Source: Pantoea rodasii (GTDB lineage Bacteria; Pseudomonadota; Gammaproteobacteria; Enterobacterales; Enterobacteriaceae). From it: DNA of 64,000 nucleotides. The stretch's first letter is position 1. Every line of letters begins with the position of its first letter. Positions 18,903 to 28,893 of the stretch are shown here, one piece after another. Location of the stretch: assembly GCF_002095465.1 (NCBI RefSeq), contig NZ_MLFP01000001.1, positions 460,704 through 524,703 of the forward strand, read 5' to 3'. The notes under the pieces are model-generated. The model saw only the letters and a program-made list of their open reading frames with translations. It ran no database searches and was not told the origin of the DNA. Made by a program: the position numbers and the translations under genes.

Positions 18903-20233
18903 ATGAGTCAGACACCAAAAATCACATCGCTGCAGGTCATTCCGGTGGCCGGTCACGACAGCATGTTGCTGAATCTGAGCGGTGCCCATTCGCCGTTTTT
19001 CACCCGTAACATCGTCATTATCAAAGACAATGCCGGCCACACCGGCGTCGGTGAAATTCCCGGCGGTGAGAAGATCCGTCAGACGCTGGAAGATGCTGCC
19101 ACGCTGGTGGTACACAAAACCGTGGGCGAATACAAAAACATCCTCAATCTGGTGCGCAGTACCTTTGCCGATCGTGATTCCAGCGGACGCGGCAATCAGA
19201 CCTTCGACCTGCGTACCACGATTCACGTGGTGACCGGTATTGAAGCGGCGCTGCTGGATCTGCTCGGCCAGCATTTGGGCGTCAACGTTGCCTCGCTGCT
19301 CGGCGATGGCCAACAGCGCGACCGTGTGGAGATGCTGGGTTACCTGTTCTATGTCGGCGACCGCAAGAAAACGTCGCTGTCTTATCAGAGCCAGGAAACC
19401 GACAAGTGCGACTGGTATCGCCTGCGTCATGAAGAGGCGCTGACGCCGGATACCGTGGTGCGACTGGCGGAAGCGGCCTACGAGAAATATGGCTTCAACG
19501 ATTTCAAACTGAAAGGCGGCGTGCTGCGCGGTGGCGAAGAGGCCGAAGCCGTAACGGCGCTGGCTAAACGCTTCCCACAGGCGCGCGTCACGCTCGATCC
19601 CAACGGTGCCTGGTCGCTGAATGAAGCGATTATTCTTGGCAAGCAGCTGAAAGGCGTGCTGGCCTACGCAGAAGATCCGTGTGGCGCTGAGCAGGGCTAT
19701 TCGGGCCGTGAAGTGATGGCTGAATTCCGCCGCGCGACCGGTATGCCGACCGCCACCAACATGATCGCCACTGACTGGCGTCAAATGGGCCACACGCTGT
19801 CACTGCAATCGGTGGACATTCCGCTGGCCGACCCGCATTTCTGGACCATGCAGGGTTCAGTGCGCGTGGCGCAGATGTGTCACGACTTCGGCCTGACCTG
19901 GGGTTCACACTCCAATAACCATTTCGATATCTCGCTGGCGATGTTCACCCACGTGGCCGCTGCTGCACCGGGCGCGATTACTGCCATCGATACCCACTGG
20001 ATTTGGCAGGAAGGCAATCAGCGCCTGACTAAAGAGCCGTTCCAGATCAAGGGCGGCATGGTGCAGGTGCCGCAAAACCGGGTCTGGGCGTCGAGCTGGA
20101 TATGGATCAGGTGATGCAGGCCAACGCGCTGTATCAGAAACACGGTTTGGGCGCGCGCGACGATGCGCAGGCGATGCAGTTCCTCGTGCCGAACTGGACT
20201 TTCGATAACAAGCGTCCGTGCCTGGTGCGCTAA
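18903..20233 (+). CDS. gudD: Glucarate dehydratase GudD, frameshifted near the end
   Basis: GudD dehydrates D-glucarate (and L-idarate) to 5-keto-4-deoxy-D-glucarate. Enolase-superfamily features: KxK in [30 protein letters not shown], and the catalytic His of [10 protein letters not shown]. The frame breaks at the A run 20074-20077: as given it ends [13 protein letters not shown], while one additional A gives [16 protein letters not shown] and continues to the normal terminus [10 protein letters not shown] at 20233, total 443 residues (E. coli 446). An AGGAG precedes the ATG at 18903. Confidence 0.92.
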
Positions 20234-20240
20234 CGCTTCC

Positions 20241-20259
20241 GGCGCCCCTTGCGGGCGCC
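20241..20259 (+). other. Intercistronic hairpin gudD-garL
   Basis: GGCGCCC, loop CTTGC, GGGCGCC, with no T run. It may stabilise or process the mRNA or tune expression of garL relative to gudD. Confidence 0.5.
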
Positions 20260-20285
20260 CGTTGTAACAGACAGGAGTAAAGACA

Positions 20286-21053
20286 ATGAGCAATGCCTGG
20301 CCGAACCACTTTCGTCGCCGTTTGCTGGCAGGGGAAACCCTGATTGGTAGCTGGTGCGCGCTTGCCAGTCCGATTTCTACCGAAGTTCTGGGCCTCGCCG
20401 GTTTTGACTGGCTGGTGCTGGATGGCGAACACGCGCCGAATGACATCACCACCTTTATCCCGCAGCTGATGGCGCTGAAAGGCAGCCACAGCGCGCCGGT
20501 GGTACGTCCGCCGTGCAACGAACCAGTGATCATCAAGCGTCTGCTGGATATTGGTTTCTATAACTTCCTCGTGCCGTTTGTCGAAACCGAGGAAGAGGCG
20601 ATTCGCGCGGTGGCCTCAACGCGCTATCCGCCGGCGGGTATTCGCGGCGTATCGGTTTCGCATCGCAGCAACATGTACGGCACGCTGCCGGAGTACAACG
20701 CCACCATCAACGACAACATCACGGTGCTGGTACAGATCGAAACGCAGCAGGCGGTGGATAACATTGATGCGATTGCGGCAGTCGATGGCGTGGACGGCAT
20801 ATTTGTCGGACCGGGTGATCTCTCGGCGGCGATGGGCTATCTCGGCCAACCTGCGCATCCTGAAGTGCTGAAAGTGATCAAACACATCTTTGAGCGTGCT
20901 AAAGCCGCGGGCAAGCCGAGCGGCATTCTGGCCCCGGTGGAAGCCGACGCGCGCCGTTATCTCGAATGGGGCGCTACGTTCGTTGCCGTGGGCAGCGATC
21001 TGGGTGTTTTCCGCAACGCCACGCAGGCGCTGTGTGACAAATTTAAGAAGTAA
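20286..21053 (+). CDS. garL: 5-keto-4-deoxy-D-glucarate aldolase GarL
   Basis: A 255-residue class II aldolase of the HpcH/HpaI family (E. coli 256) splitting 5-keto-4-deoxy-D-glucarate into pyruvate and tartronate semialdehyde. Conserved parts: [15 protein letters not shown] with the catalytic His, [31 protein letters not shown] and the [12 protein letters not shown] metal/substrate loop. AGGAG precedes the ATG. It acts on the product shared by GudD and GarD. Confidence 0.96.
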   Translation: MSNAWPNHFRRRLLAGETLIGSWCALASPISTEVLGLAGFDWLVLDGEHAPNDITTFIPQLMALKGSHSAPVVRPPCNEPVIIKRLLDIGFYNFLVPFVETEEEAIRAVASTRYPPAGIRGVSVSHRSNMYGTLPEYNATINDNITVLVQIETQQAVDNIDAIAAVDGVDGIFVGPGDLSAAMGYLGQPAHPEVLKVIKHIFERAKAAGKPSGILAPVEADARRYLEWGATFVAVGSDLGVFRNATQALCDKFKK

Positions 21054-21072
21054 CTGACTGAGAGGAAAGGCA

Positions 21073-21957
21073 ATGAAAATTGGATTTATCGGCCTCGGTA
21101 TTATGGGCAAACCGATGAGTAAAAACCTGGTGAAAGCCGGTTATTCGCTGGTGGTACGCGATCACAACGTCAGCAATGAAGCTGAACTGGTGGAGCTGGG
21201 TGCGACCGTGGCAAAAACGCCAAAAGAGGTGGCCGAGCAGGTTGACGTGCTGATCACCATGGTGCCGAACTCACCGCAGGTGAAAGAAGTGTGCCTCGGT
21301 GCCAACGGCATCATTGAAGGCGCGAAGCCGGGCCTGATCGTCATCGATATGAGTTCGATTGCACCACTGGCCAGCCGTGAAGTGCACGATGCGCTGGCAG
21401 AAAAAGGCATCAAGATGCTGGATGCGCCGGTCAGCGGCGGCGAGCCAAAAGCTATTGAGGGCACGCTGTCGGTGATGGTGGGCGGAGATAAAGCGGTATT
21501 CGACCAGTGCTATGACATTATGAAATCGATGGCGGGTTCCGTAGTGCACACCGGTGATATCGGTGCAGGCAACGTCACCAAGCTGGCGAACCAGGTGATT
21601 GTGGCACTGAATATCGCCGCGATGTCTGAAGCGCTGTCGCTGGCGACTAAAGCCGGCGTGAATCCGGAGCTGGTGTATCAGGCGATTCGGGGTGGGCTGG
21701 CAGGCAGCACGGTGCTGGATGCCAAAGCGCCAATGGTGCTGGATCGTAATTTCAAGCCCGGCTTCCGTATCGACTTGCATATCAAAGATTTGGCTAACGC
21801 ACTGGATACCTCACACGACATTGGCGCGCATCTGCCGCTGACCGCTGCGGTGATGGAAATGATGCAGGCGCTGAAAGTCGATGGCAAAGGCACATCTGAC
21901 CATAGTGCGCTGGCTTGCTATTATGAAAAATTAGCTCAGGTCGAGATCACCCGGTAG
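21073..21957 (+). CDS. garR: Tartronate semialdehyde reductase GarR
   Basis: A 294-residue beta-hydroxyacid dehydrogenase reducing tartronate semialdehyde (2-hydroxy-3-oxopropionate) to D-glycerate. The Rossmann motif GFIGLGIMGKPMSKNL is at residues 4-19, the substrate motif DAPVSGGEPKA near 120, and the catalytic Lys in GNVTKLANQ near 170. The sequence is closer to GarR than GlxR by context. Nineteen bases separate it from garL. Confidence 0.95.
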   Translation: MKIGFIGLGIMGKPMSKNLVKAGYSLVVRDHNVSNEAELVELGATVAKTPKEVAEQVDVLITMVPNSPQVKEVCLGANGIIEGAKPGLIVIDMSSIAPLASREVHDALAEKGIKMLDAPVSGGEPKAIEGTLSVMVGGDKAVFDQCYDIMKSMAGSVVHTGDIGAGNVTKLANQVIVALNIAAMSEALSLATKAGVNPELVYQAIRGGLAGSTVLDAKAPMVLDRNFKPGFRIDLHIKDLANALDTSHDIGAHLPLTAAVMEMMQALKVDGKGTSDHSALACYYEKLAQVEITR

Positions 21958-21964
21958 TTTGTCT

Positions 21965-21988
21965 GTCCGGTGTCTGCGGATGCCGGAC
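21965..21988 (+). other. Intercistronic hairpin garR-garK
   Basis: GTCCGG/CCGGAC separated by 12 bases, without a T run, just after garR. Confidence 0.4.
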
Positions 21989-22042
21989 CGCTTACTGCAT
22001 TAGCAGGACGGAACTCCGTCACCCATCGCGCTCGGATTGCCT

Positions 22043-23182
22043 ATGAAAATTGTCATCGCACCGGATTCATATAAAGAGAGTTTGTCCGCCCTGGAAGTGG
22101 CTTCGGCAATTGAAGCGGGATTTAGCGAGATTTTTCCCGAAGCCGAATACGTGAAGATACCGGTTGCCGACGGTGGTGAAGGCACGGTCGAAGCGATGGT
22201 GGCGGCAACGCAGGGAAGTATTGTCAGATTATCGGTCACCGGACCGCTCGGCGCACCCGTCGATGCGTTTTACGGTTTATCCGGTGACGAGCGCAGCGCC
22301 TTTATTGAAATGGCGGCGGCCAGCGGGCTTGAACTGGTGCCTGCCGCGCAGCGTGATCCGCTGATCACCAACTCTTATGGCACTGGCGAGCTGATCAAAA
22401 ATGCGCTCGATCGCGGTGTTGACCACATCATCATTGGCATTGGCGGTAGCGCCACCAACGATGGCGGTTCAGGCATGATGCAGGCGCTGGGCGCTTGCTT
22501 GCTGGATCAGCAGGGTAATGAGATTGCGTTTGGTGGCGGCGCACTGCCGCAGCTGGCGCGCATTGAAATCGATCAGCTGGATAAGCGTATTCAGCAGTGC
22601 CGCATCGAAGTGGCCTGTGATGTCACCAATCCATTAACGGGAGAAGAGGGCGCATCGGCAATCTTTGGTCCACAAAAAGGGGCGACGCCGGAGCTGGTGC
22701 AGCAACTGGATAAAGCGCTGGCGCATTACGCGGACATTATCCATCGCGATTTAGATATTGATGTACTGCACATTGCCGGCGGCGGTGCGGCAGGCGGTAT
22801 GGGCGCGGCGCTGCATGCGTTTTGTCAGGCCGAGCTGCGTCGCGGTATTGAGATTGTGACCGAAGCCCTGGGATTAGCCGATCAGGTGAAAGATGCCGAT
22901 CTGGTGATTACTGGCGAAGGACGTATCGACAGCCAGACCATTAACGGCAAAGTGCCGATTGGCGTGGCGAAGGTGGCGAAGCAGTTTAACAAGCCGGTGA
23001 TTGGTATTGCCGGGAGTTTAACGGCGGATGTTGGCGTGGTGCATCAGCACGGGCTGGATGCGGTGTTCAGCGTGCTGTTTAGCGTTGGCTCGCTGGAGGA
23101 TGCGTTAGCCAATGCCGCGCAGAATGTGCGACTCACCGCGCGTAATGTGGCGGCAACGATCAAGGCAGGCCAGGCACTGTAA
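22043..23182 (+). CDS. garK: Glycerate 2-kinase GarK
   Basis: A 379-residue glycerate kinase of the GarK/GlxK family producing 2-phosphoglycerate, which feeds enolase. Seen: MKIVIAPDSYKESLSALEVA at the N-terminus, PVADGGEGT, GIGGSATNDGG, VACDVTNPL, IFGPQKGAT, ITGEGRIDSQ. The start is the ATG at 22043; a TTG two codons earlier is less likely. Last gene of the operon; a REPIN-like element and the convergent barA follow. Confidence 0.95.
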   Translation: MKIVIAPDSYKESLSALEVASAIEAGFSEIFPEAEYVKIPVADGGEGTVEAMVAATQGSIVRLSVTGPLGAPVDAFYGLSGDERSAFIEMAAASGLELVPAAQRDPLITNSYGTGELIKNALDRGVDHIIIGIGGSATNDGGSGMMQALGACLLDQQGNEIAFGGGALPQLARIEIDQLDKRIQQCRIEVACDVTNPLTGEEGASAIFGPQKGATPELVQQLDKALAHYADIIHRDLDIDVLHIAGGGAAGGMGAALHAFCQAELRRGIEIVTEALGLADQVKDADLVITGEGRIDSQTINGKVPIGVAKVAKQFNKPVIGIAGSLTADVGVVHQHGLDAVFSVLFSVGSLEDALANAAQNVRLTARNVAATIKAGQAL

Positions 23183-23192
23183 CCCCCGCGAA

Positions 23193-23278
23193 CCGTAGCG
23201 GCACGATTTATCGCGCGTGTTGACCCGATGTGGCACCGTGCCGCTTCAGGCAGCGCGCGATAAATCGCGCCGCAACAA
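23193..23278. repeat. REPIN-like inverted repeat pair
   Basis: CCGTAGCGGCACGATTTATC at the left and, in opposite orientation, GCGCGATAAATCGCGCCGC at the right, about 35 bases apart. Same family as 33770 and 39517. Located between convergent garK and barA. Confidence 0.75.
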
Positions 23279-23292
23279 GTCTGTTCACTACA

Positions 23293-26022
23293 TCACTTGA
23301 CGCCCAATACCTTCCGCGCTTCACGCGCCACGTTGGCCATCTCATCACTCAGCTCGAGCAATTCCGGCTCCAGCGCCTCAATATCGCTCTCCTGATGCAA
23401 ACTCTTCTCCAGCTGCTGGCACAGCTGTTTCAGTCGCGGGACGCCGCTGTAGCTGGCGCTGCCGTGCAGCTTATGGATGATCTCGCGCAGGCCAACAACG
23501 TCATTACTGGCCATACAACTCTCCACGCGCGCTTCCACTTCCGGCAGGAAATCCAACAGCATCTGTAGCAGGTCGCGCGCCAGATCTGGCTTGTTGGCGG
23601 CCTGGCGCAGTGCCAGCGCCCAATCGAGTGACGGCGCAACATCAGGATACACCGGCTGTGCTGAGACAATGTTTGGCGCATAGCGTTGCAGTAACTGGTT
23701 CAGCTTATTTTCGTCAATCGGCTTGGCCAGATAATCATTCATCCCGGCACCAATCAGCTGCTGGCGCTCGCCATCCAGTGCATGTGCGGTCACGGCAACA
23801 ATCGGCGTGTTGGCATGCAGCGGCAAACCACGAATAATCTCACTGGCGCGAATGCCATCGATATCCGGCATCTGAATATCCATCAAAATGACATCCAGCT
23901 TGTGCAGCCGCGCCTGGCGAATTGCCTGCTCCGCGTTGTCGCATAAAATAATCTGCTGCACTTGCTCCTCCAGCAGCGCACCAATCAACTTCAGGTTGGC
24001 GGGATTGTCATCCACTGCCATCACCGTCAGCGGCTGGCGGGCACTGCGCGGCAGCGTATCGCTGTGCCGACTGTGCAGATCCAGCAGCATCGGCAGCAGG
24101 CGCGTCAGTGAAACCGGTTTAGCGATGCAGCCGGCAATGCCGCGCGCCCGTAAATCGTCGGCAAACAACATCATCTCGCTGGGCAACGCCAGTAGCACCG
24201 AGTCAGCATGCAAGCGCAGACGATGAATCAGCGCATCGGGCAGCGTGGCGGGATGCGGATCGCTGACCGGTAATCCCATCAGCAGCAGCGGGAAGTGGCT
24301 ATCGGGCAGCTCATCGAGCGTGGCGTAATGCTGCACCTGCAATGGCGTAATGCTCAGCATCTCCTGCACCGCCTTGGCCACGGCGGCATGCGGTTCGATG
24401 TAGGCTAACGGAATGGCACGCAGATCCTCCAGCATGCGCGGGATCGGCGGCGCGTTGGGATTGAGATCGAGATGGATGTGCACCCAGAAGGTCGAACCCT
24501 GGTTCTGGCGGCTGTGAAACGCAATCTCTCCGCCCATTTCCGACACCAGTTTTTGCGTAATCACCAGACCCAAACCGGTACCGCCGTGGCGGCGGGAAAT
24601 ACTCGCATCCGCCTGACGGAATGCCTGGAACAGTTGTGACTGCTGCTGCTCAGAAATACCAATGCCGGTATCGTGAACCTGAATTTCCAGTTCAACCCGC
24701 GTATTGCTGACGCTGCGCAGTTCAACGCGTAAATCAATGTGCCCCTGTTCAGTGAATTTGATGGCGTTGCCAATCAGGTTGATCAGGATTTGCTGCAGTC
24801 GCAGCGGGTCGCCAATCACATTGTCTGGCACCTGTTTTTCCAGGCAGACGGTGATTTCTAATCCTTTGTCATGTGCTGAGGGCGCCAGTAACACCAGCGT
24901 TTCATCCAGCGTGGCGCGCAGCGGGAACGGGATCGATTCCAGCACCAGCTTGCCGGCTTCCAGTTTGGAGAAATCGAGCACGTCATTGATGATGCTTAAC
25001 AGGTTGTTAGCCGAACGTTCGATGGTACTCATGTAGTCGCGCTGGTTGGTACTCAGCCCGGTTTTCAGCATCTGGCGGGTAAAGCCAATCACGCCGTTGA
25101 GCGGTGTGCGCAACTCATGCGACATATTGGCAAGGAATTCTGATTTGATACGCGCCGCTTCCTGCGCACGCTTCTTCGCCAGATCCAGCTCGACGTTTTG
25201 GATCTCCAACTGTTCGAGGGTTTCACGCAGATCGTAGGTGGCCTGATCGATATTCTGCTGCATCTCTTCATGGTAAGCGGTGAGCGACATCGCCATAGCG
25301 TTGATGCCGTTTTTCAGGATGCTCAACTCGCCCAGCATGTAACCATCAACGCGACTGTCGAGCTGGCCACGGCGGATGCGGTCCACCGTGGAGACCATGT
25401 TGCGAATCGGCCCGGTGACATCGCGCATCAGGCGATAGGCAAACAGCATGGCGATACACAGACAAAACAGCAGCAGCAAAGTGGCCACGAACACTTCTTT
25501 ATACTGTTCCAGCCGCACCGATTGCAGGTCGAGTTCGATGGCCACATAACCCAGCGGATTGCCGGACGGTTTCGCATCTTCTCCCGGCAACTCATCCACT
25601 GAATAGCGTTCGGAGATTATGGGGGTACGCAACACCATTAGGTTGCCATGGCGCTCGACGGACACGCCATCTTCCAGCGTCGAGATATCCTCTTTCTGCA
25701 ACAACGCCAGATTTTGATTGTTGTTCGAGGTGACGTAGATGTGATTGTTGTTGTCGAAAATGGTAATGGCACGAACAATGTCGGAATGACGACGATGCAG
25801 CAGGCTTACCAGCTCGCGAATCGCATCACGGTTGTGCCAGGTCATGCCGTATTCGCTGGAGACCGCCAGCGGTTCGATAATGTTCGAGCCGGCATCGCGT
25901 ACCTGATGTTGTAATTCGTTATAACGGTGCACCACGAAGAAGGTACTGAGCAGCAGGCCAATCATCAGCGTTGGCGCCAGTATCAAAATCATCATTCGCG
26001 CCCGCAGGCTATATTTGGTCAT
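23293..26022 (-). CDS. barA: Hybrid sensor histidine kinase BarA
   Basis: BarA is a membrane tripartite sensor kinase that senses short-chain carboxylates and phosphorylates UvrY, turning on csrB. The 909-residue product (E. coli 918) has a TM helix at residues 8-31, a periplasmic region, a second TM near 165-190, a HAMP domain ([18 protein letters not shown]), the H-box [16 protein letters not shown], ATPase G-boxes ([12 protein letters not shown]), a receiver with phospho-Asp in [13 protein letters not shown], and an HPt domain with [12 protein letters not shown]. The ATG at 26022 matches [11 protein letters not shown] of E. coli; a longer frame extends 13 codons upstream. Confidence 0.95.
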   Translation of the reverse strand: MTKYSLRARMMILILAPTLMIGLLLSTFFVVHRYNELQHQVRDAGSNIIEPLAVSSEYGMTWHNRDAIRELVSLLHRRHSDIVRAITIFDNNNHIYVTSNNNQNLALLQKEDISTLEDGVSVERHGNLMVLRTPIISERYSVDELPGEDAKPSGNPLGYVAIELDLQSVRLEQYKEVFVATLLLLFCLCIAMLFAYRLMRDVTGPIRNMVSTVDRIRRGQLDSRVDGYMLGELSILKNGINAMAMSLTAYHEEMQQNIDQATYDLRETLEQLEIQNVELDLAKKRAQEAARIKSEFLANMSHELRTPLNGVIGFTRQMLKTGLSTNQRDYMSTIERSANNLLSIINDVLDFSKLEAGKLVLESIPFPLRATLDETLVLLAPSAHDKGLEITVCLEKQVPDNVIGDPLRLQQILINLIGNAIKFTEQGHIDLRVELRSVSNTRVELEIQVHDTGIGISEQQQSQLFQAFRQADASISRRHGGTGLGLVITQKLVSEMGGEIAFHSRQNQGSTFWVHIHLDLNPNAPPIPRMLEDLRAIPLAYIEPHAAVAKAVQEMLSITPLQVQHYATLDELPDSHFPLLLMGLPVSDPHPATLPDALIHRLRLHADSVLLALPSEMMLFADDLRARGIAGCIAKPVSLTRLLPMLLDLHSRHSDTLPRSARQPLTVMAVDDNPANLKLIGALLEEQVQQIILCDNAEQAIRQARLHKLDVILMDIQMPDIDGIRASEIIRGLPLHANTPIVAVTAHALDGERQQLIGAGMNDYLAKPIDENKLNQLLQRYAPNIVSAQPVYPDVAPSLDWALALRQAANKPDLARDLLQMLLDFLPEVEARVESCMASNDVVGLREIIHKLHGSASYSGVPRLKQLCQQLEKSLHQESDIEALEPELLELSDEMANVAREARKVLGVK

Positions 26023-26095
26023 AATTGTGGCCTGCAACTCCTGGCATCTGTCCTTGTGCACTCACCTTCACCGTGGCGCACCCATTGACGACACT

Positions 26096-26595
26096 ATGGC
26101 GCAATTTTACTTCGCAAAACAGCACGTGGTGACTCAGCGAAGTGGAATTGGCGCGACGCCCCATTTTGGTGCCCGAAAGTGAGGCGCGATAACGGCTGTT
26201 GCACCGCGGTTTCCGCACATTACCGGGTGTGGAACGGTCGCGTAAAACTGGAACGTTTTTCGCATGAGCACAATCATTCGCAGCGGAATCTGTTCCAGGG
26301 TAGGGGAATTTACCCTCGCCGGTAGGAAAGTTCGTACAAATTGCCGTGGGTGTGGAGGGTGTTGCAGCATTAGTCCACCAGGCAGCGTATAATGCTGAAC
26401 AGAATACCCACAACACTTGCGCGCGGCAGTCAGGCATTACTGTCGGCGGGCTACCATTTGGAAAGGGTCGCGATGCTGGATAGGTTCCCACCTCTCCGCT
26501 ATCTCGAATCCATGGTGCTGTTAAGCAAAACATACGCGGCGTTTTCGTCGTTATGGCAGGAGAGGATATGGTTGCGGTTAGAAGTGCGCATTTGA
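26096..26595 (+). pseudogene. rlmD: Decayed remnant of rlmD (23S rRNA m5U1939 methyltransferase)
   Basis: The barA-relA gap, where E. coli has rlmD (433 codons), holds only scraps. At 26096 MAQFYFAKQHVVTQR matches the RlmD start MAQFYSAKRR. At 26204, in the same frame, PRFPHITGCGT matches PRCPHFGVCGGC, the iron-sulfur motif with two of three cysteines lost. From about 26304, in another frame, GNLPSPVGK and [15 protein letters not shown] match the SAM-binding region GNFTLP...VGVEGV. From about 26413, in the third frame, [15 protein letters not shown] and [18 protein letters not shown] match the C-terminus. Stops, frame drift and roughly two-thirds deletion show it is not functional. The last frame runs to 26595, overlapping relA. 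Confidence 0.88.
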
Positions 26596-28799
26596 ATACG
26601 GAAGGGGAGTTTGCCCTTGACCAGTGGATCGCCAGTTTAAATATTAATAATCCGCAATCCTGTCAGCGATTAGCGGATACCTGGCGCTACTGTGAAACCA
26701 AAACGCACAACCATCCAGATCAGGCTCTGCTGCTGTGGCGTGGTATTGAGATGGTGGAAATTCTCACCATGCTCAGTATGGACAACGATAGCCTGCGTGC
26801 GGCATTGCTGTTCCCGCTCGCCAACGCGAATGTCGTCAGTGAAGAAGAGCTGGAAGCGTCATTCGGCAAGGGCATTGTTTTGCTGGTGCACGGCGTGCGC
26901 GACATGGATGCCATTCGCCAGCTAAAAGCGATTCACAATGACTCGATGGCCTCCGAGCAGGTGGATAACGTACGCCGCATGCTGCTGGCGATGGTGGAAG
27001 ATTTCCGCTGCGTGGTCATCAAGCTGGCGGAACGTATCGCCCACCTGCGTGAAATGAAAGACGCGCCAGAAGACGAACGCGTACTCGCCGCGAAAGAAAG
27101 CACCAATATCTATGCACCGTTAGCTAACCGTCTGGGCATTGGTCAGCTCAAATGGGAGCTGGAGGATTACTGCTTCCGCTATCTGCATCCTGATGAATAC
27201 AAGCGTATTGCGAAACTGCTGCATGAACGCCGCATCGATCGTGAAGGTTACATTGATAGCTTCGTGAGTAACTTGCGTGCGGAGATGCAGAAAGAGGGCG
27301 TGCGCGCAGAAGTGTATGGCCGCCCGAAACACATCTACAGCATCTGGCGCAAAATGCAGAAGAAGTCGCTGGCGTTTGATGAGCTGTTCGATGTGCGCGC
27401 GGTGCGTATTGTCGCGGAACGTCTGCAGGACTGCTACGGAGCTTTGGGTACCGTGCACACGCTGTATCGCCATCTGCCAAGCGAGTTTGATGACTACGTC
27501 GCTAATCCTAAACCCAATGGCTATCAATCAATTCATACCGTGGTGCTCGGCCCGCAGGGCAAAACGGTAGAAATCCAGATTCGTACTCGCCAGATGCATG
27601 AAGATGCAGAGTTGGGCGTGGCGGCGCACTGGAAGTACAAAGAAGGCCCGACCTCCAGCAACGCGCGCGGTGCCGCAGGGCATGAGGAGCGCATTGCGTG
27701 GCTGCGTAAGCTGATCACCTGGCAGGAAGAGATGTCTGATTCCGGCGAGATGCTGGAAGAAGTGCGCAGCCAGGTGTTTGACGATCGGGTGTATGTGTTT
27801 ACCCCGAAAGGCGATGTGGTGGATTTACCGTCCGGCTCCACGCCGCTGGATTTCGCTTATCATATTCACAGCGATATCGGCCATCGCTGCATTGGGGCCA
27901 AAATCAGCGGCCGCATTGTGCCGTTTACCTATCAGCTGCAGATGGGCGATCAGATTGAAGTTATCACCCAGAAGCAGCCGAACCCCAGCCGCGACTGGCT
28001 CAATCCGAACCTCGGCTATATCACCACCAGCCGTGGTCGCTCGAAGATTCACGCTTGGTTCCGCAAACAGGATCGCGACAAAAATATTCTGGCGGGCCGC
28101 CAGATTCTTGAAAGCGAGTTGAGCCAGCTGGATATCAGTTTCCGCGATGCAGAAAAAATTCTGCTGCCGCGTTACAACGTCAGCTCGCAGGATGAGCTGT
28201 TGGCAATGATTGGCGGCGGCGATATTCGTCTCAATCAGATGGTGAATTTCCTGCAGGCCAAACTCAACAAACCGAGTGCAGAAGAGGAAGATCGCCAGGC
28301 GTTGCGCCAGCTGACGCAGAAATCGTACACGCCATCGCAACGCAAAGAGAGCGGGCGCGTGGTGGTGGAAGGCGTGGGCAATCTGCTGCACCATATCGCG
28401 CGTTGCTGCCAGCCGATTCCCGGCGATGATATCGTGGGCTTTATCACGCAAGGGCGCGGTATTTCAATCCACCGTGCCGATTGTGACCAGCTCAGCGAGC
28501 TGATCTCTCATGCGCCGGAACGTATTGTCGATGCGGTGTGGGGCGAAGATTATTCCAGCGGTTATTCGCTGGTGGTGCGCGTCACCGCCAACGATCGCAG
28601 CGGCTTACTGCGTGATATCACCACCATTCTGGCGAATGAGAAAGTTAACGTGCTGGGCGTTTCCAGCCGCAGCGACACCAAAAAGCAGCTGGCGACCATC
28701 GATATGGATATTGAGATTTATAACCAGCAGGTGCTGGGCCGCGTGCTGGCGCGCCTCAATCAGGTGCCGGATATCATCGATGCGCGTCGTTTGAACTGA
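26568..28799 (+). CDS. relA: (p)ppGpp synthetase RelA
   Basis: A 743-residue RelA (E. coli 744), the ribosome-associated enzyme that makes (p)ppGpp when uncharged tRNA enters the A site. In order: an inactive HD-like domain, the synthetase domain ([41 protein letters not shown]), a TGS domain ([20 protein letters not shown]), a zinc-finger region ([14 protein letters not shown]) and a C-terminal ACT domain. The ATG at 26568 has AGGAGAGG upstream and gives MVAVRSAHL as in E. coli. Part of the leader overlaps the rlmD remnant. Confidence 0.97.
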   Translation: MVAVRSAHLNTEGEFALDQWIASLNINNPQSCQRLADTWRYCETKTHNHPDQALLLWRGIEMVEILTMLSMDNDSLRAALLFPLANANVVSEEELEASFGKGIVLLVHGVRDMDAIRQLKAIHNDSMASEQVDNVRRMLLAMVEDFRCVVIKLAERIAHLREMKDAPEDERVLAAKESTNIYAPLANRLGIGQLKWELEDYCFRYLHPDEYKRIAKLLHERRIDREGYIDSFVSNLRAEMQKEGVRAEVYGRPKHIYSIWRKMQKKSLAFDELFDVRAVRIVAERLQDCYGALGTVHTLYRHLPSEFDDYVANPKPNGYQSIHTVVLGPQGKTVEIQIRTRQMHEDAELGVAAHWKYKEGPTSSNARGAAGHEERIAWLRKLITWQEEMSDSGEMLEEVRSQVFDDRVYVFTPKGDVVDLPSGSTPLDFAYHIHSDIGHRCIGAKISGRIVPFTYQLQMGDQIEVITQKQPNPSRDWLNPNLGYITTSRGRSKIHAWFRKQDRDKNILAGRQILESELSQLDISFRDAEKILLPRYNVSSQDELLAMIGGGDIRLNQMVNFLQAKLNKPSAEEEDRQALRQLTQKSYTPSQRKESGRVVVEGVGNLLHHIARCCQPIPGDDIVGFITQGRGISIHRADCDQLSELISHAPERIVDAVWGEDYSSGYSLVVRVTANDRSGLLRDITTILANEKVNVLGVSSRSDTKKQLATIDMDIEIYNQQVLGRVLARLNQVPDIIDARRLN

Positions 28800-28840
28800 T
28801 TTTGCCATTAATGGCGCATCTACAGTGTTCGGTGCGCCGT

Positions 28841-28873
28841 AAGGTCGCCATTTTTGGCGACCTTTTCCATTTT
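28841..28873 (+). terminator. Terminator after relA
   Basis: A perfect 10 bp stem AAGGTCGCCA/TGGCGACCTT, loop TTTT, then TTCCATTTT. It occupies the place where E. coli has mazEF. Confidence 0.75.
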
Positions 28874-28893
28874 TAACCCCAAAGGATTTCCCC

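Noticed and set aside
26009..26533. A 174-codon minus-strand frame between barA and relA
   Set aside because: It is antisense to the rlmD relic, has no protein-family feature that I recognise, and its start overlaps the barA start region.
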